The notes: generated by a model not told the origin, from the sequence alone. Counted from the first letter of the stretch, positions 41,932 to 51,420 are shown. The stretch is DNA of 64,000 nt from Chitinophagaceae bacterium (GCA_016720745.1 JADKKA010000019.1:372001-436000); one strand, 5' to 3'. Made by a program: numbers and translations.

Positions 41932-43976
41932 ATCCGTTTCGTTTCGCCAGTGTATTCTTTTTTTTATTTCTTTTATACATCAACGTCAGCGCGCAGGAAC
42001 TACCGGTTAATAATGAGCAGCAGCTCGAAAACCTGGCGGATGAAGGGCAGGGGGAAACAGATGATGAAAGCTGGATGCAGGATATTGAACAGTATAAAAA
42101 AAATCCCGTTAACCTTAATCTGGCAGAAGAAGAAGAACTCCGGCAATTGCGATGGCTGAATGAATTGCAGGTAACCTCGCTGATCAGCTATCGAAAATTA
42201 CTGGGCGCTCTGATTAGTTTATACGAACTGCAGGCCGTGCCGGGCTGGGATATTGCTACCATCAGGAAGCTGATTCCCTTTATTACAATTGCAATGCCTT
42301 TAAAAGTCACCGGTGAAATATCCGGCAGATTAAAAACCGGGGAACACCGGGTGCTGCTCCGGCTTTCACAGGTACTGGAAAAATCAAAAGGGTATGATAC
42401 GGTTGAAAAAGGAAGTCGTTACCGGGGTAGTCCGCAGCGGATGCTGTTGAGATACCGTTATGAATACCGGGATCTGCTTCAGTATGGTTTGCTGGGTGAT
42501 AAAGACGCCGGGGAATCTTTTTTTAAAGGGGCACAGCGATTCGGATTTGATTTTTATTCCTTTCATTTTTTTGTCAGGAAACTCGGGATAGTGGAATCAC
42601 TGGCTATAGGTGATTTTACAATTAACATGGGTCAGGGTTTAATACACTGGCAGGGACTTGCATTTAAAAAGAGTTCGGAAATCACTGCGGTAAAAAGACA
42701 ATCGCCGGTATTGAGACCGTATCGGTCAGCGGGAGAATTTAATTTTCACAGGGGTGTTGGGATCACGCTTAAAAAAGGAAACTGGTCATCCACTCTTTTT
42801 GGTTCCATGCGACAACTCAGTGCGAATACACAAACTGATTCAGCAGCAGGAGGGGAGGTTGTTACTTCAATATTAACAGGTGGGTTGCACCGGTCAGATA
42901 ATGAACTGGCTGATCGGTTATCATTGCGTCAGATCAGTATGGGTGGAAACATCCGGTTTAAAAAAAAGCAATGGCATGCAGGGATAAACGGCGTGTATTA
43001 CCTTTTTTCATTACCACTTCAAAAAAGGGAGGAGCCCTATAACTTTTATGCAAGAGGTGGAAAGCGCTGGGTGAACATGAGTGCAGATTATAGTTATTCC
43101 ATCAGGAACCTGCATTTATTTGGGGAAACGGCAGCGGATAAAGAGGGGAGGATTGCTTTCTTACATGGCATGCTACTAACTGTAGATGGAACAGTTGATC
43201 TGTCACTGCTGCATCGGTATATTCCGGCTGCTTATCAGGCTGTAAACGGCAATGCATTTACGGAGGGCAGTTCTCCTTCCAATGAGCATGGCCTTTTTGC
43301 TGGTATGGTCATCAGGCCTGCCGTTGGCTGGAAAATTGATGCCTATATGGATTTGTACCGGTTTCCCTGGCTAAAGTACCAGGTGGATGCACCGGGCCGG
43401 GGTGCAGATTATTTATTACAACTGACCTGTACGCTGTCGAAGCAGGTGGAAATTAATTCCCGATTACGGGTTGAAAACAAACTGGCCAATATGCCTGCCA
43501 ATCAAACGGCATCCAATATACCGGTCATGATAAGAAAGCAAGGTTGGCGAACGCAGGTGAGCAGCCGGCTGAGCCGGAGTACAACGATACGTACCAGGGT
43601 AGAAATAATATGGTATGATAAAAAGGGATTGAATCCGGAAACCGGGTTTCTTTTTTTTGCTGATTGGCTATATAAGCCGTTGCTCAGGCCATATGGGGCG
43701 GCTGTGAGGCTTCAGTTTTTTGAAACGGATGGGTATAATGCCCGGATATATGCCTACGAGAATGATGTGGCTTTTAGTTATTCTATTCCAGGCTTTTACG
43801 ATAAGGGATTTCGTTACTATCTGAACCTGAGTTATGACCTGGGTAAGAAAATCGGGGTATGGATAAGATGGGCCCAAACGGTATATCCGGGAAAAATGTC
43901 GGTCGGAACGGGTCAGGATGCAATTTTTGGGAATAAAAAATCGGAGTTAAGGCTTCAGTTTCAATACATTTTTTGA
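41928..43976 (+). CDS. Outer-membrane barrel protein with N-terminal helix-hairpin-helix domain
   Basis: A 682-residue protein with a signal peptide (FASVFFFLFLLYINVSAQ). A periplasmic helix-hairpin-helix region (about 55-120) has NPVNLNLAEEEELRQL, LNELQVTSLISYRKL and LYELQAVPGWDIATIRKL, resembling two ComEA-like DNA-binding units. The rest (about 130-682) is a run of amphipathic strands ending in ELRLQFQYIF, with the terminal aromatic residue expected of an outer-membrane barrel. Similar HhH/barrel fusions exist in Bacteroidota without a known function. A DNA contact at the outer membrane is an inference from the HhH motif, which can also bind protein. Confidence 0.7.
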   Translation: MNPFRFASVFFFLFLLYINVSAQELPVNNEQQLENLADEGQGETDDESWMQDIEQYKKNPVNLNLAEEEELRQLRWLNELQVTSLISYRKLLGALISLYELQAVPGWDIATIRKLIPFITIAMPLKVTGEISGRLKTGEHRVLLRLSQVLEKSKGYDTVEKGSRYRGSPQRMLLRYRYEYRDLLQYGLLGDKDAGESFFKGAQRFGFDFYSFHFFVRKLGIVESLAIGDFTINMGQGLIHWQGLAFKKSSEITAVKRQSPVLRPYRSAGEFNFHRGVGITLKKGNWSSTLFGSMRQLSANTQTDSAAGGEVVTSILTGGLHRSDNELADRLSLRQISMGGNIRFKKKQWHAGINGVYYLFSLPLQKREEPYNFYARGGKRWVNMSADYSYSIRNLHLFGETAADKEGRIAFLHGMLLTVDGTVDLSLLHRYIPAAYQAVNGNAFTEGSSPSNEHGLFAGMVIRPAVGWKIDAYMDLYRFPWLKYQVDAPGRGADYLLQLTCTLSKQVEINSRLRVENKLANMPANQTASNIPVMIRKQGWRTQVSSRLSRSTTIRTRVEIIWYDKKGLNPETGFLFFADWLYKPLLRPYGAAVRLQFFETDGYNARIYAYENDVAFSYSIPGFYDKGFRYYLNLSYDLGKKIGVWIRWAQTVYPGKMSVGTGQDAIFGNKKSELRLQFQYIF

Positions 43977-44148
43977 AAAAAAACAACTGTTTGGAAATTT
44001 TTTGGGGCAATTAAGTATTTGTTAAAAAAAGTTTTACATTGCGGCAGCATTTTTAAAGGCATTCCTGTCTTTACCGGGAATCCTTACCTAGGGAAAAGAC
44101 GGTTTTCCTTGATTTTCAATGCTTTAAATTTTTAAAATTAACGTTAAC
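43977..44148 (+). promoter_or_regulatory. Structured leader region of the susC operon
   Basis: The 172-bp region upstream of susC is AT-rich. A candidate -7 element (TACATTG, near 44036) has no TTG at a good spacing. Downstream are the words ATTCC and GGGAAT, and a 6-bp hairpin GGAAAA (44092-44097) / TTTTCC (44103-44108). The predicted leader would be about 100 nt. No known riboswitch was recognised. Confidence 0.35.
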
Positions 44149-47100
44149 ATGAGAAAATTCGCATCACTGTTTACGATGCTGATGCTGTTTACGGCATTAG
44201 CTTTCGGTCAGAACAGAACCATTACCGGTACTGTGACCGATGAAACAGGTGCCGCCGTATCAGGAGCATCTGTAGTAATTAGAGGTACCCGCACCGGTGT
44301 TGCCACTGATGCCAGTGGTAATTTCCGCATCCAGGCTAAAACCGGGGATGTACTGGTGATTACCGGTGGTATCAATCAGGTAGAAGTTACGGTTGGTTCT
44401 GAAAGCAATTATGCTGTGAAGGCCACCCGTAGTGTAATTACCGCTGAGGAAGTTGTAGTTACGACTGCCTATGGTATGAAGCGGACGATCCGTAATTCAA
44501 CTGTGAATGCACAGGTGGTTACCGGAGAGCAGCTGAACACCATTCGCCAGACTAACCTGAACAATGCCCTTGCTGGTAAAGTATCAGGTATGCAGGTGAG
44601 AAGCCAGTCTGCCGCAAAGCTGGGTAATGCCGGAACCGGTAGTATCAGGCTTCGTGGTGAAACAGGTTTTGGTGGTGGCGGTGAGCCTATCTACGTTGTA
44701 GATGGTACCATCCTTCCCAACATCAACGACGTAAACAATGATGATATCGATGATGTCACTGTACTGCAGGGTCCTGCTGCTGCGGCCATCTTTGGTCCTC
44801 AGGGTGCTCGTGGTGCGGTTGTAATCACGCTGAAAAAAGCCCGTAAAGGTGCAAAAGGCATGGGTGTTGAAGTGAACCTGGGTGTTCAGGTTGATAAAGC
44901 CTACATCCTCCCTAACTACCAAAATCAGTATGCTGGTGGTAACACACAGGATCTGGTAAAGTATGAGTGGAAAGCAGGTGATCCTGATCTTTGGAAAAAA
45001 CTGGATGGTAAATATTACCATGATTATACCGATGATGCCAGCTGGGGTCCCCGCATGGTAGGTCAGGAGTATATTCCCTGGTATGCATGGTATGATGGTC
45101 ATCAGTATGCTGGCCAGACTGCCAAACTGCTTCCTCAGCCGAATAACGCCCGTGATTATTATAATACCGGTGTTAGCTTCAATAACTCAATTTCTTTCAG
45201 TAAGGCAACAGATAATGTGTCTTTCCGTATTGGTTTCAACAATGTGGAAGCACAGGGTATTCTTCCTTCTACTTTCATGAAGAAGAATGTACTGAACCTC
45301 TCTGGTTCTATCAATGTTACTCCCAAACTGACTGCTTCTATCAACTTTAACTATGCCACTCAGTACCTGAATGGTGAATTTGAAGATGGTTATTCTAACC
45401 AGACTACCGGTTCATTCAACCAGTGGTTCCACAGAGACCTTGATATGAAGATCATGAAGGAATTAAAGGACCTCCGCACACCTCAGGGAATCTGGGCCAG
45501 CTGGAACCATGCTAATCCTACATCTTATACTCCAGGTAGTTCTACTTTCTACAAAGGAAACTACTGGTATAATTTCTATACCTGGTTTAACCTGGTTAAC
45601 ATCTATAATAATACAGACCGTTACTTCGGAGATGTCACCCTTAGCTATCAGCTCCACAAGAACTGGAGAGTAAGGGCTACTTACCGTAAGCAGCAGAACC
45701 TGGTTTGGAGCGAGCAGAAGTATTCTTCTGATCTGGCAGAAAGTGGAACTCAGACTACCGGTAACTGTCCGGAGTGTCTTGGTTTCTACGCTACCAACAC
45801 TTCCAATTCCAACAGGACTAACCTGGAAGCTCAGCTGACTTTCAACAAGCGGTATAACAAATTCAATATTAACTCCAGCTTTGGTACGGATATTTTCCGC
45901 CAGCTGCAGAAAGGTAATAGCGCTAATACCAATAATGGTCTGAGCGTTCCGAACCTGTTCTCTATTTCTAACTCCAAGAACCAGCCTTCAGTAGGTAATA
46001 CCCGTGCGGATTTCCGTTACAGTGCAATCTTCTGGACCAGTTCAATCGGATATGATAACTTCCTGAACCTGGATGTTACCCTCCGTCAGGACTGGATGTC
46101 TGATTTACCTCCGAGCAAATCATTCATCGTTTCTAAATCTGCTGGTTTGTCTTTCATCTTCAGCCAACTCCTGAAACTTGACTTCCTGTCATTCGGTAAG
46201 TTAAGAGCTTCAGTAGGTGAGATCCCAACTGGTATCGGTGCTTATGCTTATCCTGGTTTTGCTTATGCTCCTGGTCAGTTCCAGTGGAACGGCAATATCC
46301 TGATGGGTACTCCTGATCAGCTGGTTGATCCTGCTATCAAAGGTTCTGTTACACGTCAGATGGAAATCGGTCTGGATCTGGAATTCCTGAAAAGAAGGAT
46401 CGGTGCTTCCGTGACTTACTGGAAAGGGGATGACAAAGACTTCCCAACTGCTGTAACTGTAAATGGTGCCAGCGGATATACTTCCTTACTGACTAACGCA
46501 GGTTTGATCACCAAGCGTGGTATGAACTTCAAACTCATGGGCCGTCCTGTATGGAACAGCAAAGTGAAGTGGGAAATCAATACCAACTGGGGTGTACTGT
46601 CTGAGAATAAAGTTAAAGAACTCGCTCCCGGTGTTGACAAAACTGCAGGTATCCAGGGTAACTGGGGAACTGTTGGACCATACATGCTGCACCAGGTTGG
46701 AAAAGACTGGGGTCAGTTATTCGGTAACGGTATGAAGCGTGTAAACGGTCAGCCTGTACTGGATGCAAATGGTTTCTATGTAAACGATCCTGCTGTTTCC
46801 TTCGGATCAGTTCTGCCTAAGCATACATTCGGTGCACAAACAACTGTAGAATACAAGCGTTTTGTACTGGCTGCCAATGCGGATGGTCAGATCGGTGGTA
46901 AATTCTTCTCTCTGTCTAACATGTGGGGTTCATACTCTGGCTTAACTGCCCGTACTGCCGTCACAAACGACAAGGGTAACTCTGTACGTGATGCCGTTGC
47001 TGATGGTGGTGGTGTTCACGTATTCGGTGTTGACAATACAGGTCGCCCTGTTGATTATTATGTTGAAGCCCAGGATTATTTCCACAACATTTTCAACAAC

Positions 47101-47364
47101 AGAACTTTCGATCCTTATGTATACGACCTGACTTTTGTGAAACTCCGTGAAGTTTCTATCGGTTACAGCCTGCCGGTTGAAAAATGGGGCTTTACCAAGA
47201 AATGGGCTAACAAAGCCGTTCTCTCTCTCACTGCACGCAGCCCGCTGCTGATCTATGCGAAGACCGATGATTTCGATCCTTCTGAGATCAGTAACCTGAG
47301 TGGTGAAGCCGGACAAATGCCTGGTACAAGAGGTATGGGTGTTAACCTGAAACTTGGATTCTGA
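44149..47364 (+). CDS. SusC/RagA-family TonB-linked outer-membrane receptor
   Basis: TonB-dependent importer barrel, 1071 residues. Signal peptide (MRKFASLFTMLMLFTALAFG). Carboxypeptidase-regulatory-like domain (about 22-90, ITGTVTDETGAAVSGASVVI). Plug domain (about 100-225) with AEEVVVTTAYG, SGMQVRSQS, YVVDG and ARGAVVITLKK. A 22-strand-type barrel follows, ending in GMGVNLKLGF. It forms a lidded pair with the downstream SusD protein and would be powered by TonB. No carbohydrate-active enzyme or regulator is nearby, so substrate is unknown. Codons GGT, CGT, GTT and TCT are used far more than in neighbouring genes, suggesting high expression. Confidence 0.94.
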   Translation: MRKFASLFTMLMLFTALAFGQNRTITGTVTDETGAAVSGASVVIRGTRTGVATDASGNFRIQAKTGDVLVITGGINQVEVTVGSESNYAVKATRSVITAEEVVVTTAYGMKRTIRNSTVNAQVVTGEQLNTIRQTNLNNALAGKVSGMQVRSQSAAKLGNAGTGSIRLRGETGFGGGGEPIYVVDGTILPNINDVNNDDIDDVTVLQGPAAAAIFGPQGARGAVVITLKKARKGAKGMGVEVNLGVQVDKAYILPNYQNQYAGGNTQDLVKYEWKAGDPDLWKKLDGKYYHDYTDDASWGPRMVGQEYIPWYAWYDGHQYAGQTAKLLPQPNNARDYYNTGVSFNNSISFSKATDNVSFRIGFNNVEAQGILPSTFMKKNVLNLSGSINVTPKLTASINFNYATQYLNGEFEDGYSNQTTGSFNQWFHRDLDMKIMKELKDLRTPQGIWASWNHANPTSYTPGSSTFYKGNYWYNFYTWFNLVNIYNNTDRYFGDVTLSYQLHKNWRVRATYRKQQNLVWSEQKYSSDLAESGTQTTGNCPECLGFYATNTSNSNRTNLEAQLTFNKRYNKFNINSSFGTDIFRQLQKGNSANTNNGLSVPNLFSISNSKNQPSVGNTRADFRYSAIFWTSSIGYDNFLNLDVTLRQDWMSDLPPSKSFIVSKSAGLSFIFSQLLKLDFLSFGKLRASVGEIPTGIGAYAYPGFAYAPGQFQWNGNILMGTPDQLVDPAIKGSVTRQMEIGLDLEFLKRRIGASVTYWKGDDKDFPTAVTVNGASGYTSLLTNAGLITKRGMNFKLMGRPVWNSKVKWEINTNWGVLSENKVKELAPGVDKTAGIQGNWGTVGPYMLHQVGKDWGQLFGNGMKRVNGQPVLDANGFYVNDPAVSFGSVLPKHTFGAQTTVEYKRFVLAANADGQIGGKFFSLSNMWGSYSGLTARTAVTNDKGNSVRDAVADGGGVHVFGVDNTGRPVDYYVEAQDYFHNIFNNRTFDPYVYDLTFVKLREVSIGYSLPVEKWGFTKKWANKAVLSLTARSPLLIYAKTDDFDPSEISNLSGEAGQMPGTRGMGVNLKLGF

Positions 47365-47396
47365 TAACCGATTATAACTACTAAACATCATTTAAT

Positions 47397-48854
47397 ATGA
47401 AGACAATCAACATTAAAAAGTTAGCAGTACTGCCCCTTGCACTGGGACTGATTTTTACCAGTTGCAAAAGGTACTCTTCTGACTTCGGCGACACGAACGT
47501 GAACCCCGGTGTAACCGGTAGTCCACTGTTCAATGCGCTGCTCACCAACTCACTGGTGGCAACACCTGGCTATGCTGCTCAAACACGTGGCGGTCTTTAT
47601 TGCCAGTATTTTTCTGAAACACAGTATCCTGATGTATCTCAGTACTCCATCCCCCAGATCAATTTTGAGGGTAACTATTCCGGCGTACTGAATGATCTTC
47701 AGAATATCATTAATAATGGCCCCAATGATAACATGAAAGGGGTGTCCAGGATTCTGAAAGCCTATATTTTCAGCACCATTACGGATAGCTGGGGTGATGT
47801 GCCTTATTCTCAGGCTCTGTCTGGAAATGGTACTCCTGCTTTCGACAGACAGTCTGATATCTACACTGGTTTGCTTACTGAACTCACTGCTGCTGTGAAT
47901 CAGCTGGGTGGTACAGGAGCAATTACAGGTGATATCGTATATGGTGGAAACGTAGCAAAATGGCAGAAATTTGGTAACTCTCTCCGTCTGCGTCTGGCTA
48001 TCCAGATCAGTAAGAAGTTTCCTACCGCTGGTCAGTATGCTTCCACTCAGTTTAATGCCGCGCTTACTCATCCTGCAGGAATTATCTCCAGCAATGCAGA
48101 TAACTTCACTGTAGTATATCCAGGTGGTAACTTTAGCTCACCATGGTGGGGCCTTTACAACGGCCGTCGTGACTTCGGTGAAAGTGAGCCGATGACTAAC
48201 CTGATGGCTTCTTTTGGTGATGGTCGTCAGGCTGCCTTCGGCGGTAAAACTGAAGACCAGAGCACTTCTAATCCTGACTGGAATCAGTCTTCTGCACAAG
48301 GTGTTCCTTACGGACGCGCCCGTGCATTCGTAGACCCATGGACTTCTGCTAACCCTAGCTGGGCGAGAGTTCTTCGTGGAGATTTCAGAACTCAGACTGG
48401 TTCAGTTGTAGTACTTTCTGCTGCTGAAACTTTCCTGCACAGGGCTGAGGCCGCCGACAGAGGATGGACAGCTGAAAACATGACTTCTATGTATCAGCAG
48501 GGTATTACAGCCTCTTTTGCTCAGTGGGGATTAGCGGCTCCTTCTGCCGGATATTTCTCACAAACAAATGTGAACCTGGCGAATCCCGCCGGAACAGCAG
48601 CAAATATCAGGGCTATTGCTATTCAACAGTATATTGCCGGATATCCTGATGGTCAGCGTGGCTGGAATATCTGGAGAAGAACAGGTTTCCCTGTGCTGAC
48701 ACCAGCACCGGATGCAACCAATACTTCCCGTCAGATTCCTCAGCGTTACACTTACGGTCAAACTTCTTATGGTTCCAACACTGCTAACGTAACTGCAGCT
48801 GCATCTGCGATCGGTGGTGATAATCAGGATACCAAAGTTTGGTGGGCTCAATAA
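47397..48854 (+). CDS. SusD/RagB-family lipoprotein
   Basis: Surface lid and substrate-binding partner of SusC, 485 residues. The signal peptide ends in a lipobox (LGLIFTSCKR, Cys near 23). The body has helical TPR-like segments characteristic of the SusD-like family (DNMKGVSRILKAYIFSTITD, DSWGDVPYSQALSG, WQKFGNSLRLRLAIQIS and SAAETFLHRAEAADRGW). It starts 32 bp after susC and shares its biased codon use, so the pair is strongly co-expressed. Substrate unknown. Confidence 0.94.
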   Translation: MKTINIKKLAVLPLALGLIFTSCKRYSSDFGDTNVNPGVTGSPLFNALLTNSLVATPGYAAQTRGGLYCQYFSETQYPDVSQYSIPQINFEGNYSGVLNDLQNIINNGPNDNMKGVSRILKAYIFSTITDSWGDVPYSQALSGNGTPAFDRQSDIYTGLLTELTAAVNQLGGTGAITGDIVYGGNVAKWQKFGNSLRLRLAIQISKKFPTAGQYASTQFNAALTHPAGIISSNADNFTVVYPGGNFSSPWWGLYNGRRDFGESEPMTNLMASFGDGRQAAFGGKTEDQSTSNPDWNQSSAQGVPYGRARAFVDPWTSANPSWARVLRGDFRTQTGSVVVLSAAETFLHRAEAADRGWTAENMTSMYQQGITASFAQWGLAAPSAGYFSQTNVNLANPAGTAANIRAIAIQQYIAGYPDGQRGWNIWRRTGFPVLTPAPDATNTSRQIPQRYTYGQTSYGSNTANVTAAASAIGGDNQDTKVWWAQ

Positions 48855-48881
48855 TGTTGTTAAATCTTAAAAAATACACAC

Positions 48882-49844
48882 ATGAATAAGAAACTTTCAT
48901 TATACGGCCTCCTTGCCCTGATGGTGAGTTTTGCTTCCTGTATCAAAAAGGAAGTAACTCCTCTCAAAGACGGCGATGGTCAAACACTTGTAAAAATTCT
49001 GGGAGGCGACAGCCCAGCTGCCGTACAATCCAATTTTATTGATTTTGTAAACACTCCACAAAGAGTTCTGGCAATCGATGTACGCAGGGACGCAAAAGGT
49101 GAAGCAGATTTACAAACTCCAATGACGGTGGTTATTAAAGATGATACTGCAGCCGTAAGAGCCGCCAGCTCATCATTTATTAATATGCCCAGTTCCTGGT
49201 ATTCACTGATTTCTGAAGCTCCAAGGGTGGGTGGTCTTGGTGGAACGTATACTTTCCAGTTCAAAGCTGGTGAGTTTGCCAAGCAGATTTATCTCGTGAT
49301 CCCTGATGCTACCGTACTGGATCCCAGTTCTACTTATGCTCTTGGATTCAGCATTCAGTCCATCACCAGCCTGCCGAATACAAAAATTTCGGTTGCTAAA
49401 TCTCTGGTGGTAACCATTGGTGCCAAAAATGCATATGATGGTGTTTATGAGGATAAGTTTTTTAACTTCCATCCTTCCAGTAATCCCGGATATACTGGTG
49501 ATGTTGTAGAGGTTCACCTGGTTACTACCGGTGGTAATAAGTGTAAGATTTACTGGCCAGGTAACGGATATTATAATCCTGCTGTACTGGGTGGTGTATT
49601 AAACGCTTTTGGAGCACAGGAACCAGAGTATACTGTAAACACCGCCACAAATGCAGTAACAGTTCAAAATGCATTTCCCGGTGCTGTAACTTTCTATACA
49701 ATGGCCGTAGGTTATCCAAACAACTATGATCCGGCTAGTAAAACCTTTAATGTTAAATGGGGTTATAGCTATACCGTTCCCGGTGTATATGATGCTACCT
49801 GCCGCGAATGGACACAGACTATGAAGTATCTCGGTCCCCGCTAA
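48882..49844 (+). CDS. DUF1735-type surface lipoprotein
   Basis: A 320-residue lipoprotein (lipobox VSFASCIKK, Cys near 20). The N-terminal beta domain (about 35-165) fits DUF1735, often found as an accessory surface protein of SusC/SusD systems, with IDVRRDAKGEADLQTPMTVV and the SSTYALGFSI strand. The C-terminal half (about 170-320, KNAYDGVYEDKFFNFHPSSN) is another beta-rich domain. It is the third gene of the operon and is followed by a perfect terminator. It probably helps capture the same unknown substrate. Confidence 0.82.
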   Translation: MNKKLSLYGLLALMVSFASCIKKEVTPLKDGDGQTLVKILGGDSPAAVQSNFIDFVNTPQRVLAIDVRRDAKGEADLQTPMTVVIKDDTAAVRAASSSFINMPSSWYSLISEAPRVGGLGGTYTFQFKAGEFAKQIYLVIPDATVLDPSSTYALGFSIQSITSLPNTKISVAKSLVVTIGAKNAYDGVYEDKFFNFHPSSNPGYTGDVVEVHLVTTGGNKCKIYWPGNGYYNPAVLGGVLNAFGAQEPEYTVNTATNAVTVQNAFPGAVTFYTMAVGYPNNYDPASKTFNVKWGYSYTVPGVYDATCREWTQTMKYLGPR

Positions 49845-49867
49845 TTAGTATATAAGAAGTTTTATTT

Positions 49868-49901
49868 GTTAAGGACTGCAATAGCAGTCCTTAACTTTTT
49901 T
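49868..49901 (+). terminator. Rho-independent terminator of the susCD operon
   Basis: A perfect 12-bp stem, GTTAAGGACTGC (49868-49879) and GCAGTCCTTAAC (49884-49895), with a 4-nt loop, followed by six T. Confidence 0.95.
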
Positions 49902-49945
49902 CAGGGAACCAAAGCTTTCCTATTTTTACAGCTTAAATAGTGAAC

Positions 49946-50257
49946 ATGTCAGAAATCGACAACCAGCCCAATCAGCTCAATATTGAAATTTCAGAAGAAG
50001 TGGCCGAAGGTAATTATGCCAACCTCGCCATCATTACCCACTCACATGCCGAGTTTGTGATTGACTTTGTAAACGTGATGCCCGGTACCCCCAAAAGCAA
50101 AGTGAAATCCAGGATCATTTTAACCCCTCAGCACGCCAAAAGGCTCATGAAAGCCCTGGCTGATAATGTGCAGAAATTTGAGGCCGTTAATGGCAATATC
50201 AAAGACCTGGAAGATATGCAGCTCCCCATGAGTTTTGGCCCCACCGGTCAGGCTTAA
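49946..50257 (+). CDS. DUF3467-family protein
   Basis: A small cytosolic protein of 103 residues from ATG 49946; the in-frame GTG at 49940 is less likely. It fits DUF3467: an N-terminal LNIEISEEVAEGNYANLAII strand pair, HAEFVIDFVNVMPG, KVKSRIILTPQHAKRLMKAL and an acidic helix ending in the glycine-rich tail. The function of the family is not known. It is convergent with radC, with a heptamer array in the spacer. Confidence 0.85.
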   Translation: MSEIDNQPNQLNIEISEEVAEGNYANLAIITHSHAEFVIDFVNVMPGTPKSKVKSRIILTPQHAKRLMKALADNVQKFEAVNGNIKDLEDMQLPMSFGPTGQA

Positions 50258-50292
50258 ATCACACTGATTTCATTGTGGGGTTTCTGCTTCTT

Positions 50293-50334
50293 GACTATCG
50301 ACTAATGACTCACGACTCTCGACTCATGACTCAC
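50293..50334. repeat. Heptamer array GACTNNN overlapping the radC stop codon
   Basis: Six perfect-phase units: GACTATC, GACTAAT, GACTCAC, GACTCTC, GACTCAT, GACTCAC. The last unit contains the radC stop codon (50331-50333 on the minus strand). Confidence 0.9.
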
Positions 50335-51011
50335 AAAAGTCCTTCATCCGCAAAACTGAAATAGCCCCTTTCGCTCACAATGATATGGTCAAGCACCTGG
50401 ATATCCAGCAGCCTTGCCGCATCTCTTATCTTACTGGTCAGTTGCTCATCAGCACGACTGGGTTTAAGGCTTCCTGAAGGATGATTATGACATAAGATAA
50501 GGTTGACCGCTGATTCTTCCAGCGCCCTTTTCAGGATCACCCGGGGATCTGCAACGGTTCCGGTAATCCCGCCTTCACTGATGATTTCAAAGTGGTTTAC
50601 CTTATTGGCCCTGTTCAGGAATAATACAGCAAAAACTTCCCGCTGCTCGTCCTGTAGTTTTGCCTGCAGAAAACCCGCCACATCCCCACTGGATTGAACC
50701 AGTATTTTATCCAGGGGAAGTACCGACTGCCTTCGCCTGCCCAGCTCCAGGGCCGCGGCAATGGCAATGGCCTTGGCTTCCCCAATCCCTTTGATTTTCA
50801 TCAGCTCCCTGACCGAAAGCCGGCCCAGTGCCACCAGGTTGTTTTTACTAAGCCCCAGTATCTCCCTGCCCAGATCCAACGCTGTTTTTTGTCGGGTGCC
50901 ATTCCGGATTAGGATGGCCAGTAACTCGGAATCACTGAGACTGTCAGCCCCCTGGGTTAGTAATTTTTCCCTTGGCCTTTCGTCTTTTGACCACTGCTTA
51001 ATTGAGTACAT
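50331..51011 (-). CDS. radC: RadC-family JAB-domain protein
   Basis: A 226-residue protein from ATG 51011 (MYSIKQWSKDERPREKL). Upstream in-frame starts at 51023 and 51077 are less likely. An N-terminal UPF0758 region has SDSELLAILIRNGT and an HhH motif (LMKIKGIGEAKAIAIAAAL). The C-terminal JAB/MPN metalloprotease-like domain has the metal motif ILCHNHPSGSLKPSRAD. Despite the historical name, the molecular role is unknown; it is not established as a DNA repair protein. The stop lies within the GACTNNN array. Confidence 0.93.
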   Translation of the reverse strand: MYSIKQWSKDERPREKLLTQGADSLSDSELLAILIRNGTRQKTALDLGREILGLSKNNLVALGRLSVRELMKIKGIGEAKAIAIAAALELGRRRQSVLPLDKILVQSSGDVAGFLQAKLQDEQREVFAVLFLNRANKVNHFEIISEGGITGTVADPRVILKRALEESAVNLILCHNHPSGSLKPSRADEQLTSKIRDAARLLDIQVLDHIIVSERGYFSFADEGLL

Positions 51012-51092
51012 GTGCTCTTGCATGCAGCCAATGTATCTAATATTTTTATACTCATCAATGTTTCGCACATTGTACAAGCCGCCAGCTACACA

Positions 51093-51112
51093 CTCCCGAT
51101 GTTTGTCGGGAG
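51093..51112. repeat. Palindrome CTCCCGA-N6-TCGGGAG
   Basis: 7-bp arms (51093-51099 and 51106-51112) in the divergent spacer between radC and the small membrane protein gene. It may be an operator or a common GC palindrome. Confidence 0.5.
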
Positions 51113-51132
51113 AAAACTAAAACCCGGTAACT

Positions 51133-51339
51133 ATGAAACCAAGATCAATGACCCCGATGGGATCCCTGCACCCGGTTCTGTTTTTTGCAGGCATTTATGT
51201 GGTGGCACTTTTGTTCTCCATTTTTATTTGCTCAACCCTTTTTTACAGTTGCAATGCCAGTTCGGCTAACCCGACCGGGCAGCAACAAAATCCGCCTCCG
51301 GGTATGCAACATTCCGGCAATCCGGTAGCATCCAGGTAA
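51133..51339 (+). CDS. Small single-pass membrane protein, unknown function
   Basis: A 68-residue protein with a hydrophobic segment at about 15-37 (VLFFAGIYVVALLFSIFICS) and a hydrophilic tail rich in Pro, Gln, Ser and Gly. FYSC at 37-40 could be a lipobox, but the hydrophobic stretch is long. No family recognised. It lies in the divergent region opposite radC and 120 bp upstream of prs. Coding status is likely but not certain. Confidence 0.5.
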   Translation: MKPRSMTPMGSLHPVLFFAGIYVVALLFSIFICSTLFYSCNASSANPTGQQQNPPPGMQHSGNPVASR

Positions 51340-51387
51340 GGGTTATTCAGCAGGAATAAGAAAGAATCACATTGAACAGGCAGTTTT

Positions 51388-51420
51388 TTTGCCAATCAGG
51401 AAGGCGAATCATTATCTTCG
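51388..51420 (+). promoter_or_regulatory. Promoter of prs
   Basis: TTTG (51388-51391), a 21-bp spacer, then TATCTTCG (51413-51420), one mismatch from TAnnTTTG, 39 bp before the prs ATG. The spacing fits the Bacteroidota -33/-7 promoter. Confidence 0.6.
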
